A DNA stretch of 9,292 nt from Bacteroidetes bacterium 4572_112 (GTDB taxonomy: Bacteria; Bacteroidota; Bacteroidia; Bacteroidales; UBA1556): contig NIUZ01000053.1 of assembly GCA_002254285.1 (NCBI GenBank), positions 1-9,292 on the forward strand, read 5' to 3'. This document shows positions 1-6,229 of the stretch, one piece after another; positions within the stretch are counted from its first letter, which is position 1, and every line of letters starts with the position of its first letter. The position numbers and the translations under genes were made by a program. Under the pieces are notes generated by a model. That model did no database searches. It was not told where the DNA came from and saw only the letters and a program-made list of their open reading frames with translations.

Positions 1-283
1 CTTGAGGGTTAGCTTTATAATCAAAAACCTCATCAATAAAGGTCTCAGTATTAATTTTCTTTACTTTGCCATTATTGTCAACTTCTCCTGCAATATTGGC
101 AGTGGTGCTAACTTCTTCAGTTAAAACTACGTCCTCGCTGCTAGTGTTTTCTTCAGTAGCAATAGTTTGTTCTACATTTGCTAAAGAATTATCAGCTGTT
201 GCTTCAGTATCAACATTATTACATGAACTCATACCGCAGATAATAACTCCTGCTGCTACTAATGATAAAATATTCTTCTTCAT
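1..283 (-). CDS. Lipoprotein, N-terminal part, probably thioredoxin-like (cut by window edge)
   Basis: The gene starts at the ATG complementary to 281-283 and reads off the left edge, giving about 94 codons. It begins MKKN, followed by a hydrophobic stretch and a lipobox ending GMSSC, with the modified Cys at residue 21, so it is exported and lipidated. A low-complexity acidic and Thr/Ser-rich linker follows at about residues 22-70. The last visible segment, around KINTETFIDEVFDYKANPQ, resembles the stretch just before the CxxC strand in Bacteroidota thioredoxin-fold proteins, which commonly read 'F..KVYDF..NP..W.Y.GDKPAIVDFYA.WCGPC'. The thioredoxin assignment is inference, because no CxxC motif lies inside the window. 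The lipoprotein signal is seen directly. It is divergent from the zinc-ribbon gene at 447. If the assignment is right, it would be a thiol-disulfide exchange protein anchored in the periplasm. Confidence 0.75.
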   Translation of the reverse strand, partial: MKKNILSLVAAGVIICGMSSCNNVDTEATADNSLANVEQTIATEENTSSEDVVLTEEVSTTANIAGEVDNNGKVKKINTETFIDEVFDYKANPQ

Positions 284-322
284 ATCTATTCGTTTAATAA
301 ATTGGTTTCTTATAATGTGCCG

Positions 323-330
323 CGAAAATA
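323..330 (-). promoter_or_regulatory. Candidate -7 box for the lipoprotein gene
   Basis: On the minus strand this reads TATTTTCG followed by CGGCAC. It matches the Bacteroidota -7 consensus TAnnTTTG at seven of eight positions. It lies 39 bases before the ATG. I see no TTG at the expected -33 distance, so the call rests on the -7 box alone. Confidence 0.4.
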
Positions 331-374
331 GTGTTTTATTTTGATTTAGCGTTTAAATATCACTAAATATTTCA

Positions 375-382
375 TATTTTTG
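375..382 (+). promoter_or_regulatory. Candidate -7 box for the zinc-ribbon gene
   Basis: TATTTTTG is an exact match to TAnnTTTG, followed by C. It would give a leader of roughly 57 bases before the ATG at 447. No TTG is present 17-23 bases upstream. Together with the minus-strand box at 323-330 it would form a divergent promoter pair in the 163-base gap. Confidence 0.45.
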
Positions 383-446
383 CAGTCAATATTCTGTTAA
401 ATAGCAAAAAGTGTTAGTATACAGGGTTTTAACTGATTTGTAAATT

Positions 447-893
447 ATGTTAACAATCTTCGGAGAGATAAATATTAAGGAGTTTAACTCATTTTTTAAT
501 GATGAGGACAAATGTCTATCGTTTTTGGCTCAACAAAAATGGGAAAAGGGCTTCGTTTGCCGCAATTGTGGTCATACACATTATTGCAAAGGCAAATCTC
601 CATACTCGCGCCGATGTACTAGATGCAAAAAAGACGAATCTGCCACAGCAAACACCATTTTTCACCGATGTAGAATATACTTGCCTGATGCTTTTAAAAT
701 AGCACATTTGGTTTGTACTGAACCCAAAATATCCACAGCGGAGTTATCAACCACTCTTGACCTCCGACAAATGACCTGTTGGAAATTTAAGAAGAAAGTT
801 ACCCAATGTATTGATCAGCGTACTGATGTAAGTGAAGATGGCAAAGTACAACTTAAAGAGGTTCTACTTGGGGTGGGAAATGATAGGGCTTAA
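447..893 (+). CDS. Orphan IS1595-like transposase zinc-ribbon/HTH protein without catalytic domain
   Basis: This 148-residue protein looks like the N-terminal part of an IS1595/ISXO2-type transposase. Residues about 12-75 carry the pattern F-x3-E/D-x2-C-x3-L, a 'KWEKGFVCRNCG' segment and a zinc ribbon with paired cysteines C38/C41 and C57/C60, then the usual 'T..TIFH' step. Residues about 80-120 resemble the following helical/HTH part (KISTAELSTTLDLRQMTCW). In an IS1595 transposase the DDE/DDN catalytic domain would begin right after this. Here the protein ends with VQLKEVLLG at residues 134-142 and a short tail. The reading frame is clean, and I see neither catalytic remnants nor terminal inverted repeats in the 130 bases downstream. 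Such short stand-alone proteins seem familiar to me from Bacteroidota, so it may be a domesticated DNA-binding protein rather than fresh decay. No function can be assigned beyond likely zinc and nucleic-acid binding. Confidence 0.8.
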   Translation: MLTIFGEINIKEFNSFFNDEDKCLSFLAQQKWEKGFVCRNCGHTHYCKGKSPYSRRCTRCKKDESATANTIFHRCRIYLPDAFKIAHLVCTEPKISTAELSTTLDLRQMTCWKFKKKVTQCIDQRTDVSEDGKVQLKEVLLGVGNDRA

Positions 894-949
894 TTTGTTT
901 GTTTGCCTGCCATCCCTGCTGAGAGGAAAATTTGACAATACTGGTTTAC

Positions 950-977
950 TTGTTCAGGAATACATTATTACAGTTTG
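950..977 (+). promoter_or_regulatory. Weak candidate promoter before the envelope-gene cluster
   Basis: A TTG at 950-952 is followed 16 bases later by TACAGTTTG (969-977). This resembles TTG-N17-23-TAnnTTTG but has one extra base inside the -7 box and a spacer one base short. It is the best candidate I see upstream of the gene at 1024. Confidence 0.25.
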
Positions 978-1023
978 TTTTTAATTATAAAAAACTATAT
1001 TAAACAATCAATTTTATTTCATT

Positions 1024-1446
1024 ATGAAAACAAAATAATATTTTTCACTAATATTAGGCATATTAATTCTGTTCTTTTCTTCATGTGACCCAGGTGTCGA
1101 TTATAGAAAAATTGTGCAAAACGATTCCAAATATGATATAATGATAATTGTTGATACAGCCAGAGCCAACAGTTATATGGGGTATAACTTTGATAGTGTT
1201 TTGATTGCAAAGCATAGCAATGTTGTTATTGCTGCTGAGCAGGGAATTGGAACGACAGCACAGTTCAGCTCATGTAATGCATTTGTTGACACTGTAAGTG
1301 TTAAAATTGTAAACTTTGATAACTTACATCTGAATTTAGATTTTAATAAAAACTCTAATTGGGTGTTTGACGTATTGGATAAATCAGCTGGTGGAGGTGG
1401 AAAATGCGAGTGTAGAATTAAAATCACAGATTCTATGATTAATTAA
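1024..1446 (+). pseudogene. Small lipoprotein gene with an in-frame stop in the signal peptide
   Basis: An ATG at 1024 begins MKTK and is followed at once by TAA (1036-1038). The same frame then stays open to the TAA at 1444-1446. Read through, the start is MKTK*YFSLILGILILFFSSC, a typical lipoprotein signal peptide with the lipid-carrying Cys at codon 21 (1084-1086). The mature part of about 120 residues is not a family I recognise. It ends in a Gly-rich stretch and a KCECRIKI segment. A single A-to-T change at 1036 (Lys to stop) would explain the structure. The next possible in-frame start, GTG at 1114, lies beyond the lipobox and would give a 110-residue protein without export signal, which is unlikely to be the native product. 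The lipase gene starts 45 bases downstream on the same strand. Alternatives are a sequencing error or use of a non-standard start. Confidence 0.7.
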
Positions 1447-1491
1447 TTATTCAAACATATATTTACAAACTGTAATTTTATATTATTAATA

Positions 1492-2586
1492 ATGAGCAAA
1501 ACTATTTTAATAGTATTTATTATTTTATGGAGGTTAATTCCTAATTTGGCGTATTCTCAAAATTTGAACCCATACTTTGATAAGGAAGAATATAAAGAAC
1601 TGCTTTACATTTCAGCAAAAACAAACACTCCTGATAGTATAGTTTTTAAGATTCCTGCTCCTGAATTTCATACAAGGATATATCAATCGAAGGTAATGGG
1701 ATTGGATAATCGTTGGGATTTGTGGGTAAATAATAATAGCCCTATCGCAGTAATTAGTATCAGAGGGACAACAAAGAATGCAGAAAGTTCGTTAGCGAAT
1801 ATATATGCTGCTATGGTTGCAGCTAAGGGCGAATTAATATTGACTAAAAATGATACTTTTAAATATTGTTTGTCAGAGGACAACAAAGCTGCTGTACATA
1901 CAGGTTGGCTTTTGAGTATGGCTTTCTTGTCTCAGGATATTATTCCTAAAATAGATTCACTATATAGAGTAGGGATTAACGATTTTATTATAATGGGGCA
2001 TAGCCAAGGTGGTGCAATTAGCTATTTGCTGACAGCGTATCTTTACAACCTTCAAGAGCAGAATATACTATCGAAAGATATACGATTTAAGACTTATTGT
2101 AGTGCTGCTCCTAAACCAGGTAATTTATATTTTGCGTATCATTATGAAGCAATGACAAAAAATGGATGGGCTTTTAATATTGTAAATTCTGCTGATTGGG
2201 TTCCTGAAACACCTATTTCTATACAAACTTTAGACGATTTTAATGAAACCAATTTGTTTAGAAATACTCGGAGTGAGATAAAAAAGCTAAAATTCCCAAA
2301 GAATATTGTTATAAAAAACATATATAATAAACTTGATAAGCCTACAAAAAAAGCGCAACAGAGCTATGAAAAATATTTGGGAGAAATGACTTCTAAATAC
2401 ATTCAAAAGAAATTTCCAGAATTCATACCTCCCGAATATTATAAAAGTAATAATTATGTACGTACTGCAAATACTATAGTACTATATGCTGATGAGGCTT
2501 ATTATAAGAAATACCCATCTAATAGTAATGTAATTTCCATGCATCATAACTTTGAGCCATATTTGTTTTTATTAGAAAAATACTAA
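1492..2586 (+). CDS. Secreted lipase, class 3 alpha/beta-hydrolase
   Basis: The 364-residue protein has an N-terminal signal peptide (about residues 1-22, cleavage probably after AYS). The rest fits the lipase class 3 (fungal lipase-like) fold. An RGT strand lies at residues 91-93, where this family places oxyanion-hole residues. The nucleophile elbow GHSQG at 169-173 has Ser171. A 'CSAAPKPGN' segment at 203-211 matches the family's 'fG.PrvGn' motif. Asp235 in SADWVPETP is the likely acid, and His351 or His352 near the C-terminus (MHHNFEPY) the likely base. A lysine-rich helical insert at about 262-310 separates Asp and His. It would hydrolyse acyl esters in the periplasm or outside the cell; the substrate is unknown. 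The next gene, an outer-membrane barrel, starts 72 bases downstream on the same strand. No Shine-Dalgarno motif precedes the ATG; the leader is AT-rich. Confidence 0.88.
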   Translation: MSKTILIVFIILWRLIPNLAYSQNLNPYFDKEEYKELLYISAKTNTPDSIVFKIPAPEFHTRIYQSKVMGLDNRWDLWVNNNSPIAVISIRGTTKNAESSLANIYAAMVAAKGELILTKNDTFKYCLSEDNKAAVHTGWLLSMAFLSQDIIPKIDSLYRVGINDFIIMGHSQGGAISYLLTAYLYNLQEQNILSKDIRFKTYCSAAPKPGNLYFAYHYEAMTKNGWAFNIVNSADWVPETPISIQTLDDFNETNLFRNTRSEIKKLKFPKNIVIKNIYNKLDKPTKKAQQSYEKYLGEMTSKYIQKKFPEFIPPEYYKSNNYVRTANTIVLYADEAYYKKYPSNSNVISMHHNFEPYLFLLEKY

Positions 2587-2598
2587 TAAATGGTTTAA

Positions 2599-2632
2599 TT
2601 GCATTATTCTACCAAATTAACTATTACATTTG
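2599..2632 (+). promoter_or_regulatory. Bacteroidota-type promoter before the outer-membrane barrel gene
   Basis: TACATTTG at 2625-2632 matches TAnnTTTG exactly. TTG at 2599-2601 lies 23 bases upstream, at the long end of the 17-23 range reported for the phylum. Transcription would start around 2639, about 20 bases before the ATG at 2659. The barrel gene can therefore be transcribed independently of the lipase gene. Confidence 0.55.
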
Positions 2633-2658
2633 CTGTACATTAATAAACATAGAAAGTA

Positions 2659-3834
2659 ATGCGCAGTTTTATCATTATAATATTTTTGATTTCAGTTACT
2701 TCTTTTGCATATTCGCAAGATAGTGAAAAGAAATGGGCTCTCTATGGCTATACTTCTTTTATGAATACCAATAGCTTTGATACCATTTCTAAAGCATGGA
2801 TGATTGATAATCAATTGCATAATAGAACAAATTTCGACTATTTTTTTAATGATAATTTTAGTTTCACGGCACAATTGCGTACTCGTTTTATTTATGGTAA
2901 TTCGGTATTATTAATTCCAAATTATGCTGATATGATAGAGGCTGAGACTGGATATATGAATCTTAATAAAAATTTGGTAAGTGAGAAGAATTTTCTTCTA
3001 AATATGAATCTTGATAGAATTCTTGTAAAATATACTGGAGGTAATTGGGATATATCCATTGGAAGACAGAGAATAAACTGGGGTAGAACATTGGTATGGA
3101 ATCCCAACGATATTTTCAATACATACTCATACTTCGATTTCGATTATGAAGAAAAACCAGGTAGCGATGCCATAAGAGTCCAGTATTATACAGGTGCAGC
3201 ATCGTCAATAGAGGTAGCAGCTTCGGTAAATCATGAAGAGAGAATGACTGCTGCGGCAAAGCTTTTGGTTAATAAATGGAATTACGATTGGCAGTTTATT
3301 CTTGGTGAAATGGAGCAGCGCGATTATGTTGCAGGCTTTGGTTGGGCAGGAGCTATCAAGAGTTTAAGTTTTAGAGGAGAAGCTACTTACTTTATGCCTA
3401 TTGATGCTGGCGATTCACTACGTGAGGCAGCATTGAGTGCTACAGCATCACTTGATTATACTTTTGGCAATTCGTTGAATATTATGATACAGGTATTATA
3501 TTCTAAGATTACAGTTGATAATCCAATATCAAATTTCTCAACTTTTTATTCGACTAATCTTAATGCAAAATATCTTTCGTTTACACCATGGAATATGTTT
3601 GTGAGTGCAAGATATCCTATTACGCCTTTATTGAATGTTTCTTTGGCAGGAATGTATTATCCTAAAATGAAAAGTGTTTTCTTTAATCCAAGTATTGATT
3701 ATTCATTATCCGATAATTTGGAATTTAGCTTCGTATATCAATATTTTAAAGGCGAATCAGAAGATCCAATTACAGGTGTAAATATTAAGCAGCAGTATAA
3801 TTTCGCCTTCTTAAGATTAAAAATGAGCTACTAG
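2659..3834 (+). CDS. Outer-membrane beta-barrel protein, porin-like
   Basis: The protein has 391 residues and a signal peptide at about 1-20 (FAYSQ|D). The remainder alternates short amphipathic strands rich in Tyr, Phe and Trp with polar turns, and it ends in an aromatic residue (LRLKMSY). This is the pattern of an outer-membrane barrel. The most distinctive part, residues 133-170, runs SIGRQRINWG, then WNPNDIFN, then FDFDYEEKPGSDA. A similar 'R..INWG....WNPND.FN' motif recurs in DUF1302- or alginate-export-like porins, where it lies in the channel region; that comparison is from memory. There is no TonB-dependent plug domain and no OmpA domain. The role is probably uptake or export of a small hydrophobic or anionic solute, unproven. 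It follows the secreted lipase, which could fit uptake of lipolysis products, but that is speculation. It converges with the MATE gene. Confidence 0.8.
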   Translation: MRSFIIIIFLISVTSFAYSQDSEKKWALYGYTSFMNTNSFDTISKAWMIDNQLHNRTNFDYFFNDNFSFTAQLRTRFIYGNSVLLIPNYADMIEAETGYMNLNKNLVSEKNFLLNMNLDRILVKYTGGNWDISIGRQRINWGRTLVWNPNDIFNTYSYFDFDYEEKPGSDAIRVQYYTGAASSIEVAASVNHEERMTAAAKLLVNKWNYDWQFILGEMEQRDYVAGFGWAGAIKSLSFRGEATYFMPIDAGDSLREAALSATASLDYTFGNSLNIMIQVLYSKITVDNPISNFSTFYSTNLNAKYLSFTPWNMFVSARYPITPLLNVSLAGMYYPKMKSVFFNPSIDYSLSDNLEFSFVYQYFKGESEDPITGVNIKQQYNFAFLRLKMSY

Positions 3835-3844
3835 GTTTAAGGGT

Positions 3845-3916
3845 GAATAGTGAAAGCAGAATAGTGAAGTTTCCTTGTCCTTTATTCTCCCGATTCCTAT
3901 CGGGGTCCTCTATCCT
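3845..3916. repeat. Dispersed repeat with GAATAGTGAA units and CCTCTAT unit
   Basis: GAATAGTGAA occurs at 3845-3854 and 3859-3868, followed by the hairpin at 3889-3904 and CCTCTATCCT at 3907-3916. AGAATAGTGAAGT (3858-3870) recurs exactly at 9157-9169, where it is again followed by CCTCTAT units, this time as a long tandem array. The two loci therefore share a modular repeat family. The right part of this copy is translated as the C-terminus of the MATE gene. Confidence 0.7.
3889..3904. repeat. Perfect hairpin CCCGAT-TCCT-ATCGGG
   Basis: A six-base-pair perfect inverted repeat with a four-base loop lies in the convergent gap and overlaps the MATE stop codon (3897-3899). On the plus strand a run of eight T (3916-3923) follows only after 11 bases, so it is not a textbook intrinsic terminator for the barrel gene, though it may end or stabilise both convergent transcripts. 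I recall short CCCGAT...ATCGGG palindromes as common intergenic repeats in Bacteroidota. Confidence 0.6.
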
Positions 3917-5294
3917 TTTTTTTAACAATACCCTTAGTTTTCCACTTGCCAGTTAGGAAATAAATGAATGTTGCAAGAAAGCCAAATGACCATGCAATGG
4001 GGATTCCCCACCAAATACCTGTGGCTCCTAATCCCATTTCGGGGCGTGATAGATAAAAAGAGATAGGAATTCTAAGTAACCATAAAGCGAATAAGGTAAA
4101 GAACATTGGAATTAGAGTATCTCCAGCGCCTCGTAATAGACCTTGAGTTACAAACATTGCAGAAAATAGCACATAAAAACTACTTACAATTACTAAATAA
4201 TTATATCCTATTTCTATTACATTTTCGTCCTTAGAGAATAGCATTATCAACTCTCTTCCTTCAAAATACATTAGTAAAGAAACTAATATGGATAGTACAG
4301 ATGATATTAATAATGTGATTTTATATCCTTGAATAATTCTATCAATTTTATGTGCTCCCAAATTTTGTCCCACAAAAGTAGCCAGTGCCGAGGCAAAGGC
4401 CATTGCTGGCATAGATGCAAAAGAATCGAGCCTACTAGCTGCTGTGAATGCGGCAATGGTATCTGTTCCAAAATCGTTTACTATCCTCATAATGGCTATC
4501 ATCCCTAATGCTACAAAGCTTTGTTGTAGCCCAGTTGGTAGGCCTATTTTTAAGCTTTTAATCATTATGTCCATATCAACCACAAGGTTTTTGAAGCTAA
4601 ATTGTATTAATGAAGTGCTTTTATTAAGATATATACCAGCGCCTAAAAAGCTAACTCCTTGCGAAATGACACTTGCATAAGCAACACCTTCAATTCCCCA
4701 ACCAAAATAAATAACAAATACCAAATCCAATATAATATTCAATACTGTTGATACTATTGTGAAATATAATGGGGTTCTTGAATCACCCATTCCTCTGAGG
4801 ATGGCATTTGTTCCAAAAAAACCAAACATTACTACCATTCCACCAAGATAAATTTGAAGGTATGATGTAGCATCATCTATTATTTCTGCAGGAAGTTTTA
4901 AAAGCTCAAAAATATCACGAGCAAAATAAACGCCCAAAAATGAAAATACTATTGACGTAGAGAAAACGAAAGCAAAAAATGTGTTTATGGCTTTTACAAC
5001 ATTATCGTATTGCTTTGCTCCATAATATTGTGAGATTACAACAGAAATACCTGATGATACTCCAATTAATAAAGAAATTATTACAAAAATAACTGGAAAT
5101 GATGCTCCAACAGCAGCAAGTGCTCCTTTGCCTATATAATTACCAACCACAATACTATCAATTACATTATATAATTGTTGAAATATTGTGCCTGCTAATA
5201 ATGGTAATGAAAAAAGTAGAATTTTCTTACCTACGTTTCCTTCTGTTAAATCTTGCAAATTACTTATATATTTATTAATTTGCAAAGGTAACAT
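3897..5294 (-). CDS. MATE family efflux transporter
   Basis: This 465-residue polytopic inner-membrane protein has about twelve hydrophobic segments in two homologous halves. The first half carries 'FQQLYNVIDSIVVGNYIG' at residues 38-55 and ILRGMGDSRTPLYFTI at 165-180. The second half repeats the latter as LLRGAGDTLIPMFFTL at 386-401. This internal duplication and these motifs are diagnostic of MATE (two MatE domains), which export cationic drugs or metabolites using Na+ or H+ gradients; substrate and ion cannot be told from sequence. Length is normal for the family. The ATG complementary to 5292-5294 is the only start before the conserved LTEGNVGKKILLFSLP block. The last residues, DRGPR, and the stop are encoded by a dispersed repeat and hairpin, so the native C-terminus seems to have been replaced. 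The gene is divergent from the PorT-like gene at 5492 and convergent with the barrel gene. Confidence 0.93.
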   Translation of the reverse strand: MLPLQINKYISNLQDLTEGNVGKKILLFSLPLLAGTIFQQLYNVIDSIVVGNYIGKGALAAVGASFPVIFVIISLLIGVSSGISVVISQYYGAKQYDNVVKAINTFFAFVFSTSIVFSFLGVYFARDIFELLKLPAEIIDDATSYLQIYLGGMVVMFGFFGTNAILRGMGDSRTPLYFTIVSTVLNIILDLVFVIYFGWGIEGVAYASVISQGVSFLGAGIYLNKSTSLIQFSFKNLVVDMDIMIKSLKIGLPTGLQQSFVALGMIAIMRIVNDFGTDTIAAFTAASRLDSFASMPAMAFASALATFVGQNLGAHKIDRIIQGYKITLLISSVLSILVSLLMYFEGRELIMLFSKDENVIEIGYNYLVIVSSFYVLFSAMFVTQGLLRGAGDTLIPMFFTLFALWLLRIPISFYLSRPEMGLGATGIWWGIPIAWSFGFLATFIYFLTGKWKTKGIVKKKDRGPR

Positions 5295-5334
5295 TATCGT
5301 TGCTTACTATTTCTTTTATTACTTTTTTTTATGG

Positions 5335-5343
5335 CAAATTATA
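5335..5343 (-). promoter_or_regulatory. Weak candidate -7 box for the MATE gene
   Basis: The minus strand reads TATAATTTG, which resembles TAnnTTTG with one extra base, 40 bases before the start codon. No TTG is seen at the -33 distance. Confidence 0.3.
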
Positions 5344-5441
5344 CCATGGTTTAGAGGCTTTAGTATTAAGTTAGTATATATGAGTAAATTAAATATATCT
5401 ATTGTTTGCAAAACAACTGATGTACTATATAATTTTTTGTA

Positions 5442-5449
5442 TATTTTAG
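5442..5449 (+). promoter_or_regulatory. Weak candidate -7 box for the PorT-like gene
   Basis: TATTTTAG matches TAnnTTTG at seven of eight positions and lies 42 bases before the ATG at 5492. It is inside the 197-base divergent gap between the MATE and PorT-like genes. I see nothing else in that gap, which is very AT-rich. Confidence 0.3.
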
Positions 5450-5491
5450 CGTTCTCAATATTCGATTATTAATTTATTAAATTTATAGCTA

Positions 5492-6151
5492 ATGAAACGT
5501 AATTTAGCCCTTTCTTTTTTCTTTATATTTCTTAGTACTACTAGTGCTTTTGCACAGTTAACCGTAGGTGGTAAGATTGGTGGTGCTTCTACAAATCTTA
5601 CTGGTGTAGGTATGATGGATTTTATTCCTGATCCCAAAATTAAGTTTATAGGTGGTGCTATTGTTAATTATGCAATAGGTAATCGTATAGGATTACAAGC
5701 TGAGGTTTTATACCAAGGCAAAGGTTCTGCTTTCCAATATTATTATGAAGATAAAGTGCGTAGGGGACTGTTGAAGGTTGAGCAAAAGCTTGGTTATGTA
5801 AGTATTCCTACAATGTTTCAGTTTAAAATGGGAGATAGATTTAATTACTTCCATTTCGATGCAGGAGTAGTGTCAAATTATCTAGTTCATGAAAAATTTA
5901 CTGGTACCATTGACATAGAGAACGATAAAGGAGAGACGATAAGCGAGGGTGAGAATTTCGAATTAGACGCAACACCTGCTCAATTCGATTTAAGTTATGC
6001 TTTTGGTATTGGACTTGTTGCCAATGGTTTAAATTTTGATTTTAGGTACGAAATGGGTACTAATAAAGTTTTTCCAAATGACGATGGTTCACCGGAGATT
6101 CTTAATAAATCATTTCAAGTGAGTATAGGATATACAATTAGAGCATTCTAA
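5492..6151 (+). CDS. PorT-family outer-membrane beta-barrel protein
   Basis: The protein has 219 residues and a clear signal peptide (MKRN, hydrophobic core, AFA|Q at residue 22). The mature part starts LTVGGKIGGASTNLTG, like the opening strand of the PorT/OMP_b-brl_2 barrel family, and proceeds through strands such as IGLQAEVLYQGKGSAF, YVSIPTMFQF and LNFDFRYEMGTNKV. It ends in IGYTIRAF with a terminal Phe, as outer-membrane barrels do. Size and motif order fit an eight-stranded barrel with an extended loop at about residues 140-160 (charged, DNDKGETISEGENF-like). PorT itself works in type IX secretion, but most relatives have no known role, so I give no gene symbol. It is a single gene: divergent from MATE and ended by the strong terminator at 6170-6219. 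The ATG is supported by the signal peptide; no Shine-Dalgarno motif is seen. Confidence 0.85.
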   Translation: MKRNLALSFFFIFLSTTSAFAQLTVGGKIGGASTNLTGVGMMDFIPDPKIKFIGGAIVNYAIGNRIGLQAEVLYQGKGSAFQYYYEDKVRRGLLKVEQKLGYVSIPTMFQFKMGDRFNYFHFDAGVVSNYLVHEKFTGTIDIENDKGETISEGENFELDATPAQFDLSYAFGIGLVANGLNFDFRYEMGTNKVFPNDDGSPEILNKSFQVSIGYTIRAF

Positions 6152-6169
6152 AGCGAATAATAAATTCAT

Positions 6170-6219
6170 ATACAAAAAGGGGATAAAAAACTATATGTTT
6201 TTTATCCCCTTTTTTGTAT
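6170..6219. terminator. Bidirectional intrinsic terminator between convergent genes
   Basis: The arms ATAC-A5-GGGGATAAAAAA (6170-6190) and TTTTTTATCCCC-T6-GTAT (6198-6219) pair around a seven-base loop. There is a perfect 12-bp inner stem and one unpaired T. With A runs on one side and T runs on the other, it works on both strands. It ends the PorT-like transcript (stop at 6151) and the nuclease transcript (stop at 6230). Confidence 0.9.
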
Positions 6220-6229
6220 ACTTATTGAT

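Noticed and set aside
66..344. Plus-strand open frame of 92 codons
   Set aside because: It is antisense to the lipoprotein gene at 1-283, whose signal peptide and lipobox are convincing; the plus frame has no recognisable features.
499..707. Two short frames (plus and minus) inside the zinc-ribbon gene
   Set aside because: They are shadows of the 447-893 frame, which carries the paired-cysteine motif.
447..893. Complete insertion sequence
   Set aside because: There is no catalytic domain, and I found no terminal inverted repeats or target duplication around it.
1022..1427. Minus-strand frames opposite the broken lipoprotein gene
   Set aside because: The plus-strand reading gives a coherent lipoprotein with lipobox; the minus frames show no signal, domain or promoter.
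3889..3923. Intrinsic terminator for the barrel gene
   Set aside because: The hairpin is real, but the T run begins 11 bases after it, so it is better listed as a repeat hairpin.
4444..4680. Plus-strand 78-codon frame inside MATE
   Set aside because: It is antisense to a transmembrane-rich coding region, where such hydrophobic shadow frames are expected.
5188..5472. Plus-strand 94-codon frame across the MATE start and the divergent gap
   Set aside because: It overlaps the conserved MATE N-terminus and the AT-rich promoter region; its sequence shows no domain.
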